In this document: in pieces, positions 7,485-14,273 of the stretch
Layout: the number at the start of each line of letters is the position of its first letter
Position numbering within the stretch: position 1 is the stretch's first letter
Virus record (IMG/VR): IMGVR_UViG_3300021168_000494
Coordinates: 1 to 64,000 of that record
Strand: one strand, 5' to 3'
DNA length: 64,000 nucleotides
Source: a virus
Notes under the pieces: generated by a model
Databases searched by the model: none
Seen by the model: only the letters and a program-made list of their open reading frames with translations
What the model was told of the DNA's origin: nothing
Position numbers and translations under genes: made by a program

Positions 7485-7517
7485 GGTATATATTCTCCAT
7501 TGACAACGGTATATACC
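7485..7517 (+). promoter_or_regulatory. paired GTATATAT/GTATATAC sites with TTGACA
   Basis: GTATATAT (7486-7493) and GTATATAC (7509-7516) are 23 bp apart in the gap before the GTG at 7537. A perfect TTGACA lies at 7500-7505, and TAGGAT at 7524-7529 is 18 bases beyond it, so one palindrome would fall between a -35 and a -10. That is the usual place for a repressor operator. The layout resembles the pair at 5152/5176. Confidence 0.45.
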
Positions 7518-7536
7518 CTCCTCTAGGATAATCCCC

Positions 7537-7941
7537 GTGAAAACGTTTCTGCTGAAGTTGGACGACGCAGTCCACAAACTCTGGCTGGCCTCATCTAAAA
7601 AAGCCGGCCTCTCGCTATCGGAATGGATCCGTGGCAACTGCAATAGGGCTCTCCCGGCCCAGGAAGCAAAGGTGAGAAATGGTACGCATCCGAGTAATCG
7701 AACGGCGCCTTCCCCACGGGTGGGAAGTGCTCCTCGAAATAAACGGCGTGATCGGCCGCGCCGAGGAGATGCTGTGCCTCGAGGAAATGAACTCGCCGTA
7801 TATGCCGAAACCCAAGCCGGTCTCGGAAAAGGTCACCGTACTGCAACCGTGGATACGCCATCCGGAGTCGTTCATCACTGTAACCGGCCCACCTGCCGAA
7901 TTTGCCAGTTCGCTCGAGAAGTAAAAGGATCGAAGAAATGA
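7537..7941 (+). CDS. ribbon-helix-helix-like protein with C-terminal Cys motif
   Basis: Residues 1-36 (MKTFLLKLDDAVHKLW, KKAGLSLSEWIRG) fit the ribbon-helix-helix fold of Arc/CopG-type DNA-binding proteins. The C-terminus has HHCNRPTCRICQFAREV, a zinc-binding-like motif, and the stop overlaps the next ATG, so the frame appears intact at both ends. The Arg/Pro-rich middle (residues ~50-100) overlaps another plausible gene in a different frame (7679-7924). The protein sits directly behind paired operator-like palindromes, so autoregulation is possible. Confidence 0.65.
   Translation: MKTFLLKLDDAVHKLWLASSKKAGLSLSEWIRGNCNRALPAQEAKVRNGTHPSNRTAPSPRVGSAPRNKRRDRPRRGDAVPRGNELAVYAETQAGLGKGHRTATVDTPSGVVHHCNRPTCRICQFAREVKGSKK
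7679..7924 (+). CDS. nested hypothetical protein, 81 aa
   Basis: This frame lies wholly inside the ribbon-helix-helix gene. It has its own AGGTGAG site before the ATG and encodes a well-behaved sequence (VRIRVIERRLPHGWEVLLEI, GVIGRAEEMLCLEEM, VTVLQPWIRHPESF) rather than low complexity. The host gene is Arg/Pro-rich over the same span, which is what one expects when this inner frame is the constrained one. Either both are translated or an indel has merged two genes. Confidence 0.5.
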   Translation: MVRIRVIERRLPHGWEVLLEINGVIGRAEEMLCLEEMNSPYMPKPKPVSEKVTVLQPWIRHPESFITVTGPPAEFASSLEK

Positions 7942-8162
7942 CCCAGGTCGTCCAGCCCGAACGGTGCCGTGTCTGCGGATGTACGCCATTGGATGCGTGC
8001 GTGCTTCAAATCGGCCCCGATGAGACGATGGCTTGCCGTTGGTACGATCTCGATCACACTCTTTGCACGAATCCCCAGTGCGTCGGTACGATCCCCCTCG
8101 TCGAACTAGAGGCGATGCCGCTGATCCGGTTGGCTGTTGGTGGTTCGGTCGCCGGTGCCTGA
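7938..8162 (+). CDS. small zinc-finger-like protein, 74 aa
   Basis: Starts at an ATG overlapping the preceding stop. It carries CRVCGCTPLDAC, then CRWYDLDHTLCTNPQC, a conserved-looking Cys/His pattern (CxxCxCxxxxxC...CxWxDxxHxLCTNPxC). I have seen this arrangement in small phage and actinobacterial proteins; function is unknown. The acidic/hydrophobic C-terminus overlaps the start of the next gene. Confidence 0.65.
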   Translation: MTQVVQPERCRVCGCTPLDACVLQIGPDETMACRWYDLDHTLCTNPQCVGTIPLVELEAMPLIRLAVGGSVAGA

Positions 8163-8352
8163 ACGTGCGCACTGCGAATGTCCGTTTGCTCGGTGCCATA
8201 CGACCTCGGATGCGCCGTGTCAAATATATTTTGATCATCTCGTTCCGATTAGATGGAAGGTGAACGGCAAGGTCAGAATCATTTGGGTGTGCGAGGCTTG
8301 CAGTGCGACGGTCGTGGCGCGCGGCTCCCAGGACCTCGAGAAGGTTTACTGA
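8152..8352 (+). CDS. small zinc-binding-like protein, 66 aa
   Basis: The frame contains HCECPFARCHTTSDAPC and later WVCEACSAT, six cysteines and two histidines suited to one or two zinc ions. The GTG at 8152 is chosen; a GTG at 8137 would add five residues. It overlaps the preceding gene by 11 bases. Function is unknown. Confidence 0.55.
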   Translation, partial: PVPERAHCECPFARCHTTSDAPCQIYFDHLVPIRWKVNGKVRIIWVCEACSATVVARGSQDLEKVY

Positions 8353-8362
8353 AAGGAACGCT

Positions 8363-8551
8363 ATGAAGCTACCAGCTAAAATATTTGTGAAGTGGGAAGC
8401 TGACGGCAGCGATCCGTTTCTGAACGCGAACACGACGAAGTCGGCGCTGGCCGATAAGGATGAAGCGGTTCGAATCGGCGAGTATCGGTTGGTCCGATCC
8501 TCGACGGTGCATCTTAAGCCGGTGGAGACTGACCCGGAAAACCACTCGTGA
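8363..8551 (+). CDS. hypothetical protein, 62 aa
   Basis: The ATG follows GAAAGGA by six bases. The protein is hydrophilic with strand-like segments (AKIFVKWEADGS, VRIGEYRLVRSSTVHL). This looks like a small beta-rich phage protein. No motif or family is recognised. A GTG at 8548 overlaps its stop but leads only into the N-terminal extension of the next gene. Confidence 0.6.
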   Translation: MKLPAKIFVKWEADGSDPFLNANTTKSALADKDEAVRIGEYRLVRSSTVHLKPVETDPENHS

Positions 8552-8634
8552 TCGAAGGCTACCCTGGCCAGAGTTTTTGGCACGAACACAACCCACGGAT
8601 TCGCCGCGCCGAAGAGCGCTTCGAAAGGAGAAAC

Positions 8635-8853
8635 ATGGCAATCACCAAAGCGCAGTTAGAGAACTGGTTCACCTACCACAGCCCGAGCAAGGAGCAACTC
8701 CCGAAGTATGAGGCGATCCGCAACGCTGGCCTGAACCTCGCCGAGATCATCGTCGAGAACTCACCACCGAGCGCCGACCAGACCGCAGCCGTCCGGAAGG
8801 TTCGTGAGGCTTGCTTTACTGCCAATGCGGCTATAGCTTGTCAGGGCGAATGA
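8635..8853 (+). CDS. acb2: Acb2-family cyclic-nucleotide sponge (anti-CBASS/anti-Thoeris)
   Basis: A 72-residue protein with a strong AAAGGAG site before the ATG. The sequence FTYHSPSKEQLPKYEAIRNA, then NSPPSADQTAAVRKVREA and TANAAIA, matches the two-helix pattern I know for Acb2 (T4 Vs.4-like) proteins. That family binds cyclic di- and trinucleotides as a hexamer and starves CBASS and some Thoeris effectors of signal. It is a free-standing single domain of the usual short length. A GTG at 8548 would give a 29-residue extension with no support. It is followed in ATGA overlap by an HNH gene. Confidence 0.85.
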   Translation: MAITKAQLENWFTYHSPSKEQLPKYEAIRNAGLNLAEIIVENSPPSADQTAAVRKVREACFTANAAIACQGE

Positions 8854-9275
8854 CCTGTAGCGAATGCAAAGCCGACAAGGACGCGGATGATTTTTATGTT
8901 GATCGTTCGCGTCCTCGCGGTAGAGTCGCCCGATGCAGACTCTGTTATTCGATTCGACAGAAATCAAACCGCATCGCAAAGCCAGAGCGGCGATTCTCGG
9001 AAGCGAAGTGCAACGCAGTGCGACGCGGAATTGAATGGCGGCTCACTTTCGAGGAGTATGTGGCGTGGCTTTGGAACGCAGACTGCTTTTACTGCGGGGA
9101 ACCAGCGAAAGGTGGGATCGACCGGATGAACAATGAACTCCACTACGATGCCCACAACGCCCTTGCGTGCTGCAAGCTGTGCAACTCGATGAAGGGGAAA
9201 ATGACGATGCACCAATTCCTCGACCGGATTCAAAAGATCGTCGCTGCCACCTCGATGGTGGTCAACGGCGAATAG
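8850..9275 (+). CDS. HNH endonuclease-like protein
   Basis: This 141-residue protein has an N-terminal zinc knuckle (CSECKADKDADDFY, CRLC) and a C-terminal HNH-type fold: CFYCGEPAKGGIDRMNN, then NALACCKLCNSMKG. The IDR/N/N and CC..CN residues match small phage HNH proteins. It could be a homing-type nuclease or a packaging-associated nuclease; its position close to the packaging genes fits both. The ATG overlaps the Acb2 stop. Confidence 0.75.
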   Translation: MTCSECKADKDADDFYVDRSRPRGRVARCRLCYSIRQKSNRIAKPERRFSEAKCNAVRRGIEWRLTFEEYVAWLWNADCFYCGEPAKGGIDRMNNELHYDAHNALACCKLCNSMKGKMTMHQFLDRIQKIVAATSMVVNGE

Positions 9276-9285
9276 GAACACGGGG

Positions 9286-9381
9286 ATGGCGAGCGACAAA
9301 CAACGGGTGACTCTCCTGCTGGTGTTGCTCGCCGTTCTCGCAATCTGCATTTTCCTGGTAACGAGCGAGGCACAAAAATGA
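9286..9381 (+). CDS. 31-aa single-span membrane peptide
   Basis: ATG after GGGG; encodes MASDKQR followed by about 20 hydrophobic residues (VTLLLVLLAVLAICIFLV) and a short polar tail. Its TGA overlaps the next ATG. It is likely an inner-membrane miniprotein. Function is unknown; the pairing with a second membrane protein recalls two-component membrane genes, but nothing proves it. Confidence 0.55.
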   Translation: MASDKQRVTLLLVLLAVLAICIFLVTSEAQK

Positions 9382-9770
9382 ACGCGCATCAAATCGAACT
9401 CGGCCTAGCAATAGCGTTGTTCTTGGCCTGTGTTGCGATCATCTGGCAAAACGGCATCATCGTTCGACTCCACAAAAAGAACGAAGCGCAGCGCCAACTC
9501 ATCGAGGCGCAGCCAGCAAAGCCCGAACCGCCGCATAAGCCTTCGCGTATCCGCGTGTACGTGCCTGGAACGACGCCGGCATCGCATGTGGTGTACGGCT
9601 CGCGGTTGCAGTATGGCGATAACGGAAGGCTTGCGGTCGTCGACGAGGAAGACAAGCTGGCCGCATCGTTCGGCCCCGGGTGGATCGCTGCGATAGTCGA
9701 GCAGGAGCCCAAGACGACGGAACCGAATCCGCTCGAGCGACCGAAGCCAACGCCAAAAGAGGCCACATGA
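9378..9770 (+). CDS. membrane-anchored hypothetical protein, 130 aa
   Basis: An N-terminal transmembrane helix (LGLAIALFLACVAIIW, residues ~8-23) is followed by a short coiled-coil-like stretch and a Pro-rich soluble C-terminus. The ATG overlaps the stop of the membrane peptide. The topology resembles Rz-type spanins, but no lipoprotein partner is visible and it is far from the lysis genes. Unknown function. Confidence 0.6.
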   Translation: MNAHQIELGLAIALFLACVAIIWQNGIIVRLHKKNEAQRQLIEAQPAKPEPPHKPSRIRVYVPGTTPASHVVYGSRLQYGDNGRLAVVDEEDKLAASFGPGWIAAIVEQEPKTTEPNPLERPKPTPKEAT

Positions 9771-10123
9771 AGTTCCGCAAATTGCCGGTGGTCGTTGAGG
9801 TGGTCGTTGAGGCCACGCAGTGGTTCAAGAATGGCGATCATCCGCTCGATGCGTGCACGCTACTCCACGAGAAGTTTTTGAGCGAAGGAAAAATCGTTCG
9901 TTATTTCCGGCGCCCTGATGTGCCCGGGGCTGTTCGCTGTAAGCACTGCGGCGAGACGATGCTCATTCACGGGTGGATCGACACGAAGGAAGGTGGCCAC
10001 ATCGTCTGCCCTGGCGATTGGATCATCACGGGGGTTGCCGGCGAGCACTATCCTTGCAAGCCGGATATTTTTGCGAAAACATATGAACGAGTCCCTATCG
10101 CGTCACCGGATTTGCAACCGTGA
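9767..10123 (+). CDS. conserved phage protein with PGDWIITGV motif
   Basis: This 118-residue protein begins MKFRKLPVVVEVV and ends with GDWIITGVAGEHYPCKPDIF and KTYERV, a signature I recognise from a very common small phage protein of unknown function. It also has CKHCGETMLIHGWIDTKEG in the middle. In other phages it is often encoded among early accessory genes. The ATG overlaps the preceding stop. Confidence 0.75.
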   Translation: MKFRKLPVVVEVVVEATQWFKNGDHPLDACTLLHEKFLSEGKIVRYFRRPDVPGAVRCKHCGETMLIHGWIDTKEGGHIVCPGDWIITGVAGEHYPCKPDIFAKTYERVPIASPDLQP

Positions 10124-10248
10124 AGGCCCGGATCTACAAACGGCATCTGACGTGGTATCTCGAGGTGCCGAAGGTCGGGATGTGGCAAGCGAACGATTTT
10201 GAGGCGATATTTCGGCAGTGGCAGGGTTTTCTGAGGTGGGCGCAATGA
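10120..10248 (+). CDS. 42-aa hypothetical protein
   Basis: GTG overlaps the previous TGA and the TGA overlaps the next ATG. The peptide is rich in Trp and aromatic residues (WYLEVPKVGMWQANDF, FRQWQGFLRW). The overlaps on both sides are the main support. Confidence 0.5.
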   Translation: MKARIYKRHLTWYLEVPKVGMWQANDFEAIFRQWQGFLRWAQ

Positions 10249-10496
10249 TCTATTTCACCACTCCCGACGAGAAGCACGTCCTGATCCTGAGCATCGACAA
10301 CCTTGACCGTCTCCGCAAAGGCCAGCCACTCGCGAGCCCGGATTCAAAGGTGCTCGTCTGCTACACCCACGATATCGCGTGGTTTCGGAACGAACTCCTG
10401 CGAGAGTTCAACACGAACAACCGCACGATCGCCACGGCCAAACTCGACGAACTCCTACGCGAGGGATTGAAGCGACCGATTACCCGGGAGGAATGA
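10245..10496 (+). CDS. hypothetical protein, 83 aa
   Basis: ATG overlaps the previous stop. The N-terminus is strand-rich (MIYFTTPDEKHVLILSI) and the C-terminus helical and basic (WFRNELLREFNTNNR, LDELLREGLKRP). I see no catalytic motif and know no family. It ends in an ATGA overlap. Confidence 0.6.
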   Translation: MIYFTTPDEKHVLILSIDNLDRLRKGQPLASPDSKVLVCYTHDIAWFRNELLREFNTNNRTIATAKLDELLREGLKRPITREE

Positions 10497-10789
10497 TGCC
10501 GAAGTGGAAGCCACGGGTACCGTTCCGCAACGCCCACGGGCGCCTCTATCGCAGCGTTGAAGTGAAGATCATCATCGGCGAAAAGGTCACGAAGCATCAC
10601 AAGTCCGCGCCTCCTGGCCTAGGATTTACCGACCTGAATATCCGTGACGCCGCCGACGCGATGATCGAGCACCTCGAGAAGAAGTTTCCGGGCGTCGAGT
10701 TTCGGGAAGTGCAGATCGCTCCGAACGCGTTCAATTACATCGCGGAGGAGCCGAAAGAGGCCATTGAAGAAATTGGTGGCGAGAAGTAG
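10493..10789 (+). CDS. hypothetical protein, 98 aa
   Basis: Two ATG codons in a row follow GGGAGG; either may be used. The protein has a basic N-terminus (KWKPRVPFRNAHGRLYRS), a mid-region helix (DAADAMIEHLEKKFPG) and an acidic tail (EEPKEAIEEIGGE). No family is recognised. It is the last gene before the packaging module. The 85 bases after it contain a GGGGCTG/CAGCCCC hairpin (10826-10857) without a T-run. Confidence 0.6.
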   Translation: MMPKWKPRVPFRNAHGRLYRSVEVKIIIGEKVTKHHKSAPPGLGFTDLNIRDAADAMIEHLEKKFPGVEFREVQIAPNAFNYIAEEPKEAIEEIGGEK

Positions 10790-10874
10790 ACTTCCCGAAG
10801 TGCCGGATGGATCCGGGGGCTGTAGTCCTGGGAGGGAAGGCAGCCCCTGGCGCATATCGTGTTAACCTTTCCCC

Positions 10875-12479
10875 GTGAACGAGCTAGTTCCATACGTCCC
10901 CGGCCGACCGATCCGCATCTCTGATTTCTATCAGCCTTGGGAACACCAAAGACTCTTTCATTCGATGCCGGCCAAACATCGGCTCCACGTCGGTGGCTTC
11001 GGATCCGGCAAGTCGCGGCCGCTTCTGATGGAAGCGGTCCTCCACTGTATGGAGTTCCCCGGCTCGAATTCGATCATCCTCCGCAAGACGATGCCCGACC
11101 TAAAGCGGACGGTTATCGACAAGTTCGAAGCCGACGTCCCCAAATATGTGTACGAGGCCGGCAGTCAGGCGCGTGGCACATTCAACAAGAGCGACCACAT
11201 CGTCTACTGGCCACCGGACCCTGTGACCCATCGGCAGAGCAAACTTTATTTTGGGGCGTGCGAACGCGTCGAGGACGTCGGCAAGTATCTCTCGACCGAG
11301 TTCGTATTCATCGGCTTCGAGGAGTTGGGCGAGTTCCCTTATCTGATTTACGACGCTATGGAGGGCCGCAACCGCTGCACGATCCCGGGCGCTCGCCCCT
11401 GCATGGCCGGCGTCACGAATCCTATGGGCATCGGATGGGGCTGGATCAAGAAACTGTGGATCGACAAGAAACCAATTCACGGGATGGACCCGGAGAAGTA
11501 CAACCCTGCCGATTATCAATTCCTGCACTCCACGGTTGATCAGAACGAAATCCTGAAGCACGACGAGGCGTACATTGCCTCGCTCGAGAAATCTCCCCTG
11601 CGCGACAAAATCCGGTGGGGGAACATCGAGACGGTCAGCGGCCAATACTTCGACAACTGGGAAGAGCGGCGCCACGTCCTGCCGGCGAGCGCCTTCAAGT
11701 TCGAATCCTGGCAGCCGGTGTGGGTGGGATGGGACTACGGCTTCGGCCACTTCGCCGTGATGAGTTTCTGGACCAAGGCAATCCTGAAGCCGCGGTTTGA
11801 AGGCGAGAAGCCGCGGTGGGTGAACGTGACGCTGCTCGAGCTCATCCTGCACGAGAACACTCCCGAGGAACAGGCGGCCGCCTTGATATCGTCGATCCCG
11901 CGCCTCCGGGACCCCGACACCGGGGAAGACGCCGGCTACGCCTGGGATATCGAGTCCATCCACTTCTCCTGGGAGCGTTTCAACAAGAGCACGAAGGACA
12001 AGAGCGGAAATATAATCAGCGTGGCCGACCAGGTGGGCGATATCCTCGCAGCGGCCGGCTTGCCGCGGCCAACGCGATCAAATACAGACCGCGTTTCCGG
12101 CTGGACCAAGATGTACTCGATGCTCGAGATGGACGACTGGTTCCTGCTCGAGGGGCAGTGCCAGAACCTGGCCGAGTCGATTCCGCTGCTCGTCCGCGGC
12201 GACGGCGTCACATGCTCGATGGAGGACGTCGTCAAGCCGAAGGGCGTCAGCTTAACTGATGACTGCGGCGATTCGATGCGCTATGCTGTCGCCGGTGTTC
12301 TACTGGATGCGGCCGACAAGCCCAAGGAAGTTCAGCTGCGGGAAAAGTTGGCCGGGATCAAGGACGAGTTCACGCGATCGGTTGTCGCCTATCGAGAGTG
12401 GAATCTGGAACAGGCGCAAGGTAGGAAACCTCCGAAGCAGGTGATTCAACCAACGTGGATGCGTCGAGTGAAAAACTGA
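10875..12479 (+). CDS. terL: terminase large subunit
   Basis: This 534-residue protein has a Walker A motif GGFGSGKS at residues 40-47, a Walker B-like FVFIGFEELGEF region near residue 140, and an RNase H-like nuclease half with WVGWDYGFGHFAVMSFW and a late acidic DDCGDSMRYAVAG. It should power DNA translocation into the prohead and cut the concatemer. GTG is the start. The length is normal for phage TerL. No unmistakable small subunit is adjacent; the DUF5681 protein is a possible partner. It ends inside the following zinc-ribbon gene. Confidence 0.93.
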   Translation: MNELVPYVPGRPIRISDFYQPWEHQRLFHSMPAKHRLHVGGFGSGKSRPLLMEAVLHCMEFPGSNSIILRKTMPDLKRTVIDKFEADVPKYVYEAGSQARGTFNKSDHIVYWPPDPVTHRQSKLYFGACERVEDVGKYLSTEFVFIGFEELGEFPYLIYDAMEGRNRCTIPGARPCMAGVTNPMGIGWGWIKKLWIDKKPIHGMDPEKYNPADYQFLHSTVDQNEILKHDEAYIASLEKSPLRDKIRWGNIETVSGQYFDNWEERRHVLPASAFKFESWQPVWVGWDYGFGHFAVMSFWTKAILKPRFEGEKPRWVNVTLLELILHENTPEEQAAALISSIPRLRDPDTGEDAGYAWDIESIHFSWERFNKSTKDKSGNIISVADQVGDILAAAGLPRPTRSNTDRVSGWTKMYSMLEMDDWFLLEGQCQNLAESIPLLVRGDGVTCSMEDVVKPKGVSLTDDCGDSMRYAVAGVLLDAADKPKEVQLREKLAGIKDEFTRSVVAYREWNLEQAQGRKPPKQVIQPTWMRRVKN

Positions 12480-12628
12480 CGAGATGCGAAACCTGCGGGA
12501 AGGAATTTCCGGCATTCAGCGTACCGTTCAACGGTGGCGAGATAGACTCGAAGCATTGCCGGGAGTGTCGGGCGAAAAAGAAAGTGGAACTCAAGTCATA
12601 CCGGAAGCCGAAGCAGACCGAAAAGTAA
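12455..12628 (+). CDS. zinc-ribbon miniprotein, 57 aa
   Basis: A frame distinct from the neighbours encodes CETCGKEFPAFSVP and then KHCRECRAKKK, a clear CxxC...CxxC zinc ribbon followed by a basic tail. GTG at 12455 is the nearest start, overlapping the terminase end by 25 bases. Its TAA overlaps the next ATG (TAATG). Position next to TerL suggests a packaging accessory role, but this is inference. Confidence 0.65.
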   Translation: MDASSEKLTRCETCGKEFPAFSVPFNGGEIDSKHCRECRAKKKVELKSYRKPKQTEK

Positions 12629-12837
12629 TGGCTCCTCAGAAACCAACCCGGATCGGACCCGACCGACAGATCGTAACCGATGCGATCACTCTGGCCGACA
12701 AAATGGGTTGCTCCCTCGTGGCCGATGCTCTCGAGTGGAGCGTAGAGCATGGTACCTGGGTGGTCCCGACCGACAAGGACCTTCCTGCGGATTTCACCAT
12801 CGTACCCGAGCGGAAAGAGCTCACCAATGGAAAATAG
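12628..12837 (+). CDS. hypothetical protein, 69 aa
   Basis: ATG overlaps the zinc-ribbon stop. The protein has a helical segment (QIVTDAITLADKMGCSLVADAL) and a conserved-looking end (HGTWVVPTDKDLPADFTIV). No family is recognised. It overlaps the next gene by 11 bases. Confidence 0.6.
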   Translation: MAPQKPTRIGPDRQIVTDAITLADKMGCSLVADALEWSVEHGTWVVPTDKDLPADFTIVPERKELTNGK

Positions 12838-13045
12838 CCCAGTCGAAGTCGCCTTTGTTCCAGTCTTCAACGATGAAGGATTTCTCGTGGGAGTCTACAA
12901 AAAGGACGATTCGGATCACCATCACCACTGGATGTTTGACGGGGATGGCGAAGGCGCTGTTTGCCACGCCTGCCAATTGCACATCCGCGTTTATACCGTT
13001 CAGGAAGCGCTGGAGTTAAATGGACCGCAGAAACTTTCTTCGTAA
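12827..13045 (+). CDS. small Cys/His-containing protein, 72 aa
   Basis: The ATG follows GAAAGAG. The sequence VAFVPVFNDEGFLVGVY leads to four histidines in a row and a CHAC pair (DDSDHHHHW, AVCHACQLHIR), a possible metal-binding site. It overlaps the next gene by 26 bases. Function is unknown. Confidence 0.55.
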   Translation: MENSPVEVAFVPVFNDEGFLVGVYKKDDSDHHHHWMFDGDGEGAVCHACQLHIRVYTVQEALELNGPQKLSS

Positions 13046-13373
13046 CATGCTCGGCGTCGCCGCAGCCACTGCGCTGCCGTCCGAAGTGTTTCCGTTCCGC
13101 AAAATATTTCTTCCAGCGGCTCCTACTGTGGCGTCGACCATGATCATCGAAGGCCCCTGGATTGATCCGGGCCGCGTCGACATACTGGACTGGCAGTACT
13201 GGGGCAGAACGTTCATTCCTGATGAATTCATCGAAGAACTTGTCCCATATCTCACTGGTGTCTGCCCTGTGCTGACAGCCGATGGCCGAAACCGAACGGC
13301 GACGGCTTTCGTACTGCACCAAGAGGACGCCAAGAGGAAGGTGGACCATTTCCTTCAGAGATTTATTTCGTAG
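13020..13373 (+). CDS. Tat-signal-bearing hypothetical protein
   Basis: The N-terminus MDRRNFLRNMLGVAAATALP is a textbook twin-arginine signal (RRNFL plus a hydrophobic stretch). The rest contains VDILDWQYWGRTFIPDEFIEEL and a central VCPVLTADGRNR. A similar phage protein family starting with a Tat-like leader is known to me but has no assigned function. It may be exported folded across the inner membrane, or the resemblance may be fortuitous. Length 117 aa. Confidence 0.65.
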   Translation: MDRRNFLRNMLGVAAATALPSEVFPFRKIFLPAAPTVASTMIIEGPWIDPGRVDILDWQYWGRTFIPDEFIEELVPYLTGVCPVLTADGRNRTATAFVLHQEDAKRKVDHFLQRFIS

Positions 13374-13848
13374 TCGGCACGTTGCCTGGCTCGAAAACGA
13401 GATACTCGCGATGACGCTGCGGCACGCAGCTGCGGACCTACAGACGCAGGAAAAGCACGAGAAAGAGATCGCCCGGATCGAATCCCTCAACCAAATCATC
13501 CAGTACGAGGCGATGCGCGAACTCGCCGAAGTGAAAAAGGCTCACGCAGTGGAGTTGTTCCGTGTTATAGAAGAGAACCAGAGATTGCGAGATGATGCCA
13601 AGCGTTTGCAGCTTCTCGCGATCCCGGCACTAAAGAACGTCGAGCTCGAACCAGATAAGACCCCGCCTCCATCGCCGCAGGAAGGTGTTTACCTCGGCAC
13701 TCCCTGGCAGCGGGTCCTTGCAAGAGAACTAGAAGCGCAGGAGCGTGCGGCGAAGAACAAATTTACGCGCCCAGTTCCTGCAGAGGGAGCATCCGAACCT
13801 GCCAACGCCACACAAGGGAACAACGCCCCAAGCGACGTGCCATCCTGA
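13282..13848 (+). CDS. coiled-coil hypothetical protein
   Basis: After a basic segment, residues ~35-110 form a long charged helix (HAAADLQTQEKHEKEIARIE, AMRELAEVKKAHAVELFRVI) likely to be a coiled coil, then a Pro-rich tail. The ATG at 13282 overlaps the previous gene by 92 bases but includes a plausible FRDLFRSRHVAWLENEI start; an ATG at 13411 would give a shorter form. Function is unknown. Confidence 0.6.
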   Translation: MAETERRRLSYCTKRTPRGRWTISFRDLFRSRHVAWLENEILAMTLRHAAADLQTQEKHEKEIARIESLNQIIQYEAMRELAEVKKAHAVELFRVIEENQRLRDDAKRLQLLAIPALKNVELEPDKTPPPSPQEGVYLGTPWQRVLARELEAQERAAKNKFTRPVPAEGASEPANATQGNNAPSDVPS

Positions 13849-13855
13849 AAGGAAA

Positions 13856-14272
13856 ATGCGGGCGAAAGGCCTTTGTCGAGCGTGTTACGAGAAGGAACGC
13901 CGTGGGCCAGGGAAATACCGCATAGATGGCAGGAGCAAAGTGCCGGGCTATAAACAAAAGTGGCATCGAACTCCCAAAGGGAAAGAGTCCAATCGAAATG
14001 CTTACACAAAATATCGCTTCGGCATTTCGAGAGACGAATACGAGAGGCTTCTCAAAGCATCCGATGGGCTGTGTGGCATTTGTAAACGCCCAATGGATAT
14101 GAGCAAAGCCGGGAGACATTCGGGGGAAGGGCCAGTTCTTGATCACGGGCACGAAGAGAGAAAGATTCGAGAATTTACACACCGTCGATGCAATGCGGCC
14201 ATCGGGCTCTTGAAAGAAGACCCAGTGACCTGCAGGTTGGCGGCTGAGTACATCGAGAAACACAGGAGGTAA
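13856..14272 (+). CDS. endonuclease VII-like (recombination endonuclease) protein
   Basis: The protein contains YRFGISRDEYERLLKASDGL, then CGICKRPMDM, VLDHGHEERKIREFTHRRCN and AAIGLLKEDP. This matches the Endo VII His-Me fold with zinc cysteines and the DHxH catalytic histidine (here DHGH). It should resolve branched DNA during packaging. The ATG at 13856 has GAAAGG upstream. The usual N-terminal Cys (ATCHPERKMRAKGLC) begins a few codons earlier in the same frame, so the true start may be upstream at a non-standard or GTG (13745) codon. Confidence 0.8.
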   Translation: MRAKGLCRACYEKERRGPGKYRIDGRSKVPGYKQKWHRTPKGKESNRNAYTKYRFGISRDEYERLLKASDGLCGICKRPMDMSKAGRHSGEGPVLDHGHEERKIREFTHRRCNAAIGLLKEDPVTCRLAAEYIEKHRR

Positions 14273-14273
14273 T

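Noticed and set aside
8548-8634. GTG at 8548 as start of the Acb2-like gene
   Set aside because: Stop-coupled but gives a 29-residue extension not seen in Acb2 proteins; the ATG at 8635 has an AAAGGAG site and gives the normal length.
11100-11963. 287-codon minus-strand open frame opposite the terminase
   Set aside because: It mirrors the codon periodicity of TerL and shows no start context or domain.
13745-13855. GTG at 13745 as start of the Endo VII-like gene
   Set aside because: It would restore an N-terminal Cys but adds a long segment overlapping the coiled-coil gene; kept only as an alternative because the ATG at 13856 has a ribosome site.
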